Below, piece by piece: positions 15,255 through 20,915 of a DNA stretch of 20,915 bases. The translations under genes were made by a program, and so were the position numbers. Below the pieces are notes generated by a model. The model ran no database searches. It was not told where the DNA came from and saw nothing but the letters and a program-made list of their open reading frames with translations. The first letter of the stretch is position 1; each line of letters starts with the position of its first letter. This DNA is from CAZFQG01 sp964520785 (GTDB taxonomy: Bacteria; Planctomycetota; Planctomycetia; Pirellulales; Thermoguttaceae), in contig CAZFQG010000111.1 in the NCBI GenBank assembly GCA_964520785.1, forward strand, positions 1-20,915, in the 5' to 3' direction.

Positions 15255-17504
15255 TCATACCTTATTCCATCGTTTCCGGAGGAACCATTCCACTCCGAGG
15301 AGCGTTACGAAGAACGTCAGGAAGGGCCAGGTATCCCAGTAGGTCCGCTTGACCTCCGTCGTTACTTCCAGCTCTTGGGCGCGTTCGAGGATGCGCTCGA
15401 GAAGACTCGGTAGTTCCTCCGGGGCGACCGCTTCGCCGCCGCTGGCAACGGCGAGGCTTTCCATCTGGGAGGAGTCGGCGGAGGGGGAATCCAGTTCCAG
15501 GTCCTGCTCCACGACGGAAAACCGCGACGTGGCCGTTCCGAGCGGCGTCTCTTCCCGCTTCGCCTCGACTTCGACGGCGTAATCGCCCGGTTCCGTCAGG
15601 TCGCGGAGAGAACCCTGGAAGGTACTCTCGCCGCGGACCAGTTTGACGGGCCGTTTCGACCCGTCCGGGAGGACGAGGTTCGCCTGCATCGAGACCCCTT
15701 CGGTCGTCGCGGCGTCGGCATCGGCACGGACTCCGGCGGTGAACGAAAGGCGGTCCTTGAGGGCCACGCGGCGGTTTTCGAGTTGGACCCAGACACCGCC
15801 GGTTTCGGTCTCGTCTTTCTTCGCCAGCCACAGGACGACCTGCCGCCAGAACCGCTTGTGATACTCGTCGAAGCCCTTCATCCGCCAGCGCCACGTCGTA
15901 TCGGCGGCGAACGCGAGGACGCGGCCGTCACCGAATTGCCCCGCCACGAGCAGCGGCCGCGCTTGGTCATCCTCGGCCAGGACCAGGCCGGTCGGCTTGA
16001 TGCCGGTAAACCGGTTGGCGCCTTCCAAGGGGGGCAGGCGGTTCCACGCCCCCAAGTTGTCCGATTCCGAAAGCCGAAGCAGAAAGTGGTTTCGGCCGAA
16101 TTGGCTGGGACGCATCCGGATCGGTCCGGGCCAGTGCAGGTCATCGCGGATCGCTTCTCCCAGGGCCTGCCGCTCCAGGCGGTCGATCTCGATCGGCAAA
16201 ACGGCCGCCAGCGGCGTGTCGCCATAGCCGCCCGGACCGAAGGCGTGGTATCCGCCGAGCATCAACAGCCCGGAGCCTTGCGAGACCGATTGCGCCAGAT
16301 TCTCTATCTCTTCCCGGCTGAACACGTCGGCGGGAAGGTCGCCGATGAAGTAGACGCGGTACTCCGCGGAGCCGAGCTGCCGCGCCAGGTCTCCCGGCTT
16401 GTCGGTCGGCCGGCGCGGATCGATCCGGAGGTAGTCGACGTGGATGTCTGGCGAGGCGTCCAGGGACCGGCGGATGTCGCGTTGTTCCACGCGGAGAGCG
16501 CCTTCCACGTACAGGACGTTGAGCCCTCCCTTGAAAACACTGACGAAGGTCGTGTTCTCGTTATTCGTCGTAACGAGTTCCCCTTCCCGCGGCGGAACGC
16601 GGAGGACGACCTTGTACTGGCCCGGCTCGGTGGGAACCGTCTCGAGGGTCACGCCCAGGGTCTCGTTGTCGGAGGTGGGGCGCAGAGTCTCCTTGGCGAC
16701 CACCTCGAGCGTTCCATCGGCCGATTCGAACAAGAGTTCGACCGGCACGTTCTGATTGGCATAGCCGCTCACCAAGATCCGGCCGCGGGTCGTCAAAACG
16801 TTGTCGACGAAGACGTTCGGCGGAACGGTGAAGTCCTCGACGGCCACGTCCTTGGTTTGCGAAAGACCGCGGTCCTTGCCGAAGGTTACCGTGTAGAGCG
16901 GATAGCCCAGTCCGCCCAGGCGGGCCGCCGGCCGTTGCGGGGGCACGTCGCGAGGAGCGTAAGCTCTTTGCGACCCGTCGCTTAGCAGGACGATGCCGAG
17001 AAGCCGCTTGCCCGCCTGATCGCGGAGCACTTCCTCGAGCGTCCACCCAATGGCCGTCTCTTCTCCGTCGCACGACTCCGGCAGGTCGATTCGTCCTTCT
17101 TCGACCTTCGCCGACTGAATACTTCCGCCGAACGTGAACGCGCCGATTTCCACCCGTTCGCCGAGCGTCCGAAGGGGCGCTTCGGCCTCGGCCAAGGCCT
17201 CCTTCAGAAGAGTCCACCGGGTCTTCGCGTTGAATCCATCCGGAACGTCCATGCTCCGCGATTGGTCGACGAGGACGACGAGCGTGGCCGCTTGCCGGCC
17301 GATCTCGGTACGCACCAGCGTCGGCCGCAGGAGGGCGAAGATCGTCAGCAGAAGGACGAGAGCCCGCAACGCCGTTAACACGCGATGGCGTCCGTTCGAA
17401 AGCCCGGTGAGCGGCACCAACCACAACAGCGCAAAGAGTCCGGCCGCCAAGAAGGCGACGAGCCAATAGCTGTCCGCGATCGGATAAAACGACCACCGTG
17501 GCAT
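15255..17504 (-). CDS. Membrane-bound vWA / glutamine amidotransferase-like protein
   Basis: 749 residues from ATG 17504; a GTG at 17516 is an equally weakly supported start, as neither has a clear ribosome-binding site. Two N-terminal membrane helices (about 13-32 and 46-61) are followed by a vWA domain with an intact metal site: DQSRS (80-84), a Thr in EETAIG (about 150) and LLSDGS (D176). A beta-rich region then leads to a class I glutamine-amidotransferase-like fold (about 325-437) ending in GGYHAFGPGGYGDTPLA. A last helix (WPFLTFFVTLLGVEWFL) and a basic tail anchor the C-terminus. Proteins of this build are typical of planctomycete MoxR/DUF58/BatA-type clusters, thought to act in envelope maintenance or metal-dependent protein assembly; the exact role is unknown. 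It is the second gene after the BatA-type gene, 156 nt away, and probably co-transcribed. Confidence 0.85.
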   Translation of the reverse strand: MPRWSFYPIADSYWLVAFLAAGLFALLWLVPLTGLSNGRHRVLTALRALVLLLTIFALLRPTLVRTEIGRQAATLVVLVDQSRSMDVPDGFNAKTRWTLLKEALAEAEAPLRTLGERVEIGAFTFGGSIQSAKVEEGRIDLPESCDGEETAIGWTLEEVLRDQAGKRLLGIVLLSDGSQRAYAPRDVPPQRPAARLGGLGYPLYTVTFGKDRGLSQTKDVAVEDFTVPPNVFVDNVLTTRGRILVSGYANQNVPVELLFESADGTLEVVAKETLRPTSDNETLGVTLETVPTEPGQYKVVLRVPPREGELVTTNNENTTFVSVFKGGLNVLYVEGALRVEQRDIRRSLDASPDIHVDYLRIDPRRPTDKPGDLARQLGSAEYRVYFIGDLPADVFSREEIENLAQSVSQGSGLLMLGGYHAFGPGGYGDTPLAAVLPIEIDRLERQALGEAIRDDLHWPGPIRMRPSQFGRNHFLLRLSESDNLGAWNRLPPLEGANRFTGIKPTGLVLAEDDQARPLLVAGQFGDGRVLAFAADTTWRWRMKGFDEYHKRFWRQVVLWLAKKDETETGGVWVQLENRRVALKDRLSFTAGVRADADAATTEGVSMQANLVLPDGSKRPVKLVRGESTFQGSLRDLTEPGDYAVEVEAKREETPLGTATSRFSVVEQDLELDSPSADSSQMESLAVASGGEAVAPEELPSLLERILERAQELEVTTEVKRTYWDTWPFLTFFVTLLGVEWFLRKRWNKV

Positions 17505-17608
17505 GGTTTGTATCACGTTCTCAATGGGGTTGAAGCTCTTCCATCCGGACGACTCCCTTCGTGCGCCGTTCGCATTCCATCCAGCGCGCCGCCGTCATTC
17601 TTCCAGCC

Positions 17609-17630
17609 GCCCCTCCCGGGGCTCGTTTTT
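17609..17630 (+). terminator. Hairpin plus T-run, oriented on the plus strand
   Basis: GCCCC, loop TCCC, GGGGC, then TCG and five T. It has the form of an intrinsic terminator reading left to right, yet lies in the gap between two minus-strand genes with no plus-strand gene before it. It could limit antisense transcription or be part of a dispersed repeat. Confidence 0.35.
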
Positions 17631-17660
17631 ACTTCCCACTTATGCCTTCTACCTTCTCCC

Positions 17661-19805
17661 TCACTCCCTGTAAAACCGATTCGCCACCACCTGCTCCGCC
17701 GCCAGCGCCAACACCACGAGCATCATGAACAGCGGGAACAACTCGCGTCCGACGCGGCCCTCGCTGACGTCGCGGTCGATCTCGTCCCGGTTCCTCGCGA
17801 CGTGGTAGGGAAACCCGCCGAAGATCGCGTCGAGCGACTCTTTGCCGATCCGGTCGAGTTCGGTCTGGGCCACTGGAAGGTTTACGCTGAAACCGGTTCG
17901 TACTCCGGCCAGACTTCCTCCGGCCTCGAGCGTGTAGTTGCCCGGTGAGTCGGTCGTCGTGATGCGGACCGTCTCTTGGGCCGCGTCGGTGGGGACCGTC
18001 GTCTTGAGGCCGTCCGGCGTCGTCAGCACGAGCGAGGTCCGGTCCCCCTCCCCTAACATCGGCACGACCGCGGTTTGGCCGGGGTAATAGTTGAACTCCG
18101 CGTCCGCCGCGCCGACCAGGTAGAGCATCATCTGGTTGGACAAGATCAAGAAGGGCCATGCTTCTCCGATGGGGAGCAGATTCCATGCGTCGGCGTCGGC
18201 CGCGTCGGAGACCGGCGTCGTCATCAGCAAGACGCGGCCGCGTCCCAACGGCCGTTCCAGAATCGCCGCGCCTCCGTCGCCGAAACCGAGGACTTCGTTC
18301 GTCCCCTTGGCGCGCGCGCCGAGTTGCCAGTAACGGTAGACGGGAAATGCGTTCCAGGGGATGGAGCCGGCCTGGCCGCGGAAAACGCGAAGGATGGGGT
18401 GGGTGTAATCTCGCGGCGCGAGGACCGCGTCTCCCTCCGGCCGCCGCGCTTGCCGCAAGGGGACCGCCGGGAGCGTCTCCTTTGCCGCCTCGCCGCCGAA
18501 TTCCCCGACCGGAATCGCGCGGCGGCCCAGGAAAACGGCCAAGCCCCGGCCGTCGGACACATAGTCGCCGAGTTTCTGCCATGTCTCGGGCGACAAGGGG
18601 GGTGGATCGAGCAGGCAGACCGCCGCGTATTCGCTCAGGTCCGTTTCCGCGATTCCCTCGAATGGAACGACGCGGCAGTCGAATCGCGCCTTGCCGGTTT
18701 TCCGAAACGCCGTCGGGGCGAGCGCCTCGACCAAAAACAGGGCCCGCTCTTGTACCGGCCGGGGCGCGGCGATCAGGATGGGCCAGGCCGCTTGGACGTT
18801 CATCGTGAAATATCGGACGTCGTTGGGCTCCAGGGCGTCTTGTCCCACGATGCGGACGAACCCCTGGTGCGGCCCTCGGGTGAAGCCGCTGACGGTGAAA
18901 TCGAGCGAGGCGGTTCCATCCGCGTCGACCGTCGCCTGGACCGCGTCGCGCCGCCGCGGGTTCCCGGTGCCTTCCAAGACATACAACTCGACCGTCCTGC
19001 CGGCGGGTGGTCCGACCCTCGTCAGTTCCGTCTGAATTCGCAAAGGGGTGCGGTCGGAAAGGACTTGCGAGGACAGGCGCAACCGTCCCAGGCCGAAATC
19101 GACCGGATCCGTCACGCCTACGTCAATCAGATAAACGGCCGTACCGGCGGCCGCGTCGAGAATGCGTTGGAACGGTTCCGCCGCGTCGGGCGGCCAGGAA
19201 CTTTCGGCTAAATCGGTAAAGACATAAACCTCCTTTCGTTGGGGGCCCCCCTCCAACTCGCTACGCCTGAGGAGATCGAGCGATTTTTCGATAACCGCCG
19301 GGAGGGGGCCGGAAAGAGCGGAAGCGGCAAGTTGATCGATCCGTTGACCGGCCGCGCCTCGGTCCACTTGAAAGACAACCGGTTCCGGACCGGATCCCAG
19401 CACCGCGACGCGGCTTTCGCGCGGAAGTTGCTTTAGCAGCCACGCCCCCAACTCCTTGGCGGCCTCCAATCGTGTTTGGTTCCGCTGGCGATACTCCATG
19501 TGCATCGCGGTGTCGAAAATGAGAGCCGCAGCGACCGGCGCCTCTCGGGAACCGATCGTCCCGGACCATTGGAGACTCGGTCGGGCGAGGGCGAAAGCAA
19601 ATAGCCCGATTACCAGCACCCGCAAGAGCAACAACAGAAAGTGTTGCAGCCGCATCCTCCGTTTGTTGACCTCGTGCCGCTTCTTCACCAGTCGCAACGC
19701 CGGGAACTCCAGGTGCCGCGGCTTTTGCCGCATCAGCAAATGGAGTAGAATCGGCACTCCGACCAGCGCAATCCCGGCCAGGAGGAATGGGTTGACAAAG
19801 GTCAT
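17661..19805 (-). CDS. BatA-type membrane protein with degenerate vWA domain
   Basis: 714 residues. The N-terminus MTFVNPFLLAGIALVGVPIL followed by LHLLMRQKPRHLEFPALR is the classic BatA/aerotolerance N-terminal domain, with helices at about 5-23 and 54-76. A vWA-like region follows (from about 90), but the metal-site motif DxSxS reads D98-TAMH, so both serines are lost; VFTDLAESSW keeps a later Asp. From about 335 to 470 is an amidotransferase-like fold (AAWPILIAAPRPVQ, VCLLDPPPL, GRGLAVFLG) with no catalytic Cys seen. A C-terminal helix (LFPLFMMLVVLALAAEQVV) ends the protein. It probably pairs with the vWA protein encoded next, whose metal site is intact. MoxR ATPase and DUF58 genes often found beside it are absent in this window. 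No ribosome-binding site precedes the ATG. Confidence 0.88.
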   Translation of the reverse strand: MTFVNPFLLAGIALVGVPILLHLLMRQKPRHLEFPALRLVKKRHEVNKRRMRLQHFLLLLLRVLVIGLFAFALARPSLQWSGTIGSREAPVAAALIFDTAMHMEYRQRNQTRLEAAKELGAWLLKQLPRESRVAVLGSGPEPVVFQVDRGAAGQRIDQLAASALSGPLPAVIEKSLDLLRRSELEGGPQRKEVYVFTDLAESSWPPDAAEPFQRILDAAAGTAVYLIDVGVTDPVDFGLGRLRLSSQVLSDRTPLRIQTELTRVGPPAGRTVELYVLEGTGNPRRRDAVQATVDADGTASLDFTVSGFTRGPHQGFVRIVGQDALEPNDVRYFTMNVQAAWPILIAAPRPVQERALFLVEALAPTAFRKTGKARFDCRVVPFEGIAETDLSEYAAVCLLDPPPLSPETWQKLGDYVSDGRGLAVFLGRRAIPVGEFGGEAAKETLPAVPLRQARRPEGDAVLAPRDYTHPILRVFRGQAGSIPWNAFPVYRYWQLGARAKGTNEVLGFGDGGAAILERPLGRGRVLLMTTPVSDAADADAWNLLPIGEAWPFLILSNQMMLYLVGAADAEFNYYPGQTAVVPMLGEGDRTSLVLTTPDGLKTTVPTDAAQETVRITTTDSPGNYTLEAGGSLAGVRTGFSVNLPVAQTELDRIGKESLDAIFGGFPYHVARNRDEIDRDVSEGRVGRELFPLFMMLVVLALAAEQVVANRFYRE

Positions 19806-19810
19806 GGGCG

Positions 19811-19839
19811 AAAATGGAACCGTGGGGAAAACGAGTCAA
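19811..19839 (-). promoter_or_regulatory. Tentative promoter for a leaderless BatA transcript
   Basis: Minus-strand TTGACT (19839-19834), 17-nt spacer, CATTTT (19816-19811), ending 5 nt before ATG 19805. The -10 hexamer is poor (3 of 6). The spacing and lack of a ribosome-binding site would fit leaderless translation, but this is tentative. Confidence 0.3.
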
Positions 19840-19920
19840 GTCGGCGGAAGTGCTCCGGCGCCGCGCCGGGGCCGTGCATATCCGGCAAAATCGCGAGAGC
19901 CGAACCGGACCGCAACGGGG

Positions 19921-19934
19921 GTATAGAAGTATAC
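19921..19934. promoter_or_regulatory. Small inverted repeat in the divergent promoter region
   Basis: GTATA, GAAG, TATAC: a perfect 5-bp inverted repeat in an otherwise GC-rich 202-nt gap between the BatA gene and the aminotransferase gene. It contains TATACT on the minus strand and could be a -10 element or an operator. No good -35 is seen for either strand. Confidence 0.25.
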
Positions 19935-20007
19935 AGCGCCACGTCCAGTCCGGAATCGAGGGGACGCCGCCTCGGGTATCGCCACCAGTCCTTGAAAAGC
20001 GAGGAAA

Positions 20008-20915
20008 ATGAAAAAATATCGTTTGCTAACGCCCGGACCGACCGAAGTCCCGGAGGCGGCGCTCCTGAAGTTGGCCAAGCAAGTCCGCCACCATCGGACG
20101 CCCGAGTTTCGCGCAATCTTCTCCGAAGTCGTCGACGGACTACGGTATCTCTTTGATACGCTCAACGACATCGTGGTGTTCGCCAGTTCCGGAACCGGGG
20201 CGATGGAGGCCGCCGTCGCCAATGTCGTCGGCCAGGGCGACAGGGCCATCGTTTTGGCCTCCGGGAAATTTTCCGAGAGGTGGGGCACGTTGTGCCGGCG
20301 GTTCGGGGCGGAGCCGATATGCTTGGAGGTTCCGTGGGGGGAGTGCTTTACGCCGCGGCAACTCGAGGCCGCGATCCGGAAACACCCGGATGCCATTGCC
20401 GTCTACGCCACGCTGACGGAGACCAGTACCGGGGTGCAACACGATATCGAGGCACTGGGGAAGGTGGTCAAGAAAACATCGGCGTTATTCGTGGTGGACG
20501 GGATCAGCTCCGTCGGAGCGGTGGAATGCCGGACCGACGCCTGGGGGATTGACCTGTTGGCCGTTGGTTCCCAGAAGGCCCTAATGGGTCCCCCGGGGCT
20601 GTCATTCCTTGCCATTAGCGCCGCGGCCTGGGCTCGAATTGAGAAAGTCGACCGCAAGACGTTCTATTTTGACCTCGCGGCATACCGAAAATCCGCACAA
20701 CTGCAAGATACACCCTATACTCCTGCGCGATCGTTGCTGGAAGCCCTCGCGGAAAACCTGAAATCCATGCGTCGGATTGGCCGTGAGGCGATCTGGTCCG
20801 AGGTGGAGATACTAGCTCGTGCCACCCAAGAGGGGTTAAAGGCCCTGGGCCTGAGGCTGGTGGCGGAGCGCCCCGCGGCGAGCTTCACGGCCGATTATCT
20901 CCCGGAAGGAATCGG
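20008..20915 (+). CDS. Class V aminotransferase, alanine/serine-glyoxylate type, 3' end cut by window edge
   Basis: The first 302 residues are visible. KKYRLLTPGPTEVPEAAL is the characteristic N-terminus of the fold-type I class V family that includes alanine-glyoxylate and serine-glyoxylate/pyruvate aminotransferases. SSGTGAMEAA (61-70) is the cofactor phosphate loop, VVDGISSVG carries the Asp that pairs with the pyridine nitrogen (D164), and GSQKALMGPPG carries the Schiff-base Lys (K190). QDTPYTPA (233-240) matches the conserved TP-TPA segment. It should transfer amino groups between alanine or serine and glyoxylate or pyruvate in the cytoplasm, using PLP; the exact substrate cannot be read. 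GAGG lies only 3 nt before the ATG, a short spacing. It is divergent from the BatA gene. Nothing is truncated except by the window edge. Confidence 0.9.
   Translation, partial: MKKYRLLTPGPTEVPEAALLKLAKQVRHHRTPEFRAIFSEVVDGLRYLFDTLNDIVVFASSGTGAMEAAVANVVGQGDRAIVLASGKFSERWGTLCRRFGAEPICLEVPWGECFTPRQLEAAIRKHPDAIAVYATLTETSTGVQHDIEALGKVVKKTSALFVVDGISSVGAVECRTDAWGIDLLAVGSQKALMGPPGLSFLAISAAAWARIEKVDRKTFYFDLAAYRKSAQLQDTPYTPARSLLEALAENLKSMRRIGREAIWSEVEILARATQEGLKALGLRLVAERPAASFTADYLPEGI

Noticed and set aside
15783..16985. 400-codon plus-strand frame opposite the vWA gene (and similar ones at 5941-7056 and 18075-19211)
   Set aside because: Antisense shadows with biased composition; the opposite strand carries conserved domains throughout.

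Overview
The window looks like chromosomal DNA of a planctomycete, probably of the Pirellulales type; the lineage is inferred from gene content. Pointers are a DUF1559 pseudopilin-like protein with its H-X9-DG tail, three secreted proteins ending in a dockerin type I module plus a PEP-CTERM anchor, LamG proteins, and a BatA / vWA membrane pair. GC is high and coding is dense. I see no rRNA, tRNA, CRISPR array or insertion sequence.

Layout. (1) Positions 1-8427, minus strand: a five-gene surface/secretion block. Its first gene is a 1129-residue secreted glycoside-hydrolase-like protein. A closely packed four-gene run follows: double LamG + dockerin + PEP-CTERM protein, DUF1559 protein, secreted isochorismatase-like protein, and a LamG protein cut by the window edge. 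The glycoside-hydrolase-like gene and the four-gene run each have a promoter-like sequence. The two match without gaps over 55 nt, including a shared upstream box. (2) Positions 8428-9037: a divergent regulatory region. (3) Positions 9038-15089, plus strand: two tandem paralogous, repeat-rich secreted proteins (862 and 1093 residues), again with dockerin and PEP-CTERM tails. Each has a GTTGCACC...TA(A/G)AATGG promoter-like element. The length difference is almost exactly one internal 234-residue repeat unit. (4) Positions 15255-19805, minus strand: a BatA-type protein followed by a vWA / glutamine-amidotransferase-like membrane protein. (5) Positions 20008-20915, plus strand: the start of a class V aminotransferase of the alanine/serine-glyoxylate type.

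How the parts may work together (inference). Regions 1 and 3 encode exported proteins, several of which should be processed by a PEP-CTERM/exosortase system encoded elsewhere. The two promoter pairs suggest two small regulons: one for the hydrolase/LamG/pseudopilin block, one for the beta-rich repeat proteins. Two domains in region 1 look like enzyme folds without their usual catalytic residues (the alpha/beta-hydrolase module of the large protein and the isochorismatase-like protein), so that block may bind ligands or act structurally as much as it hydrolyses. The BatA/vWA pair and the aminotransferase look like unrelated housekeeping neighbours.
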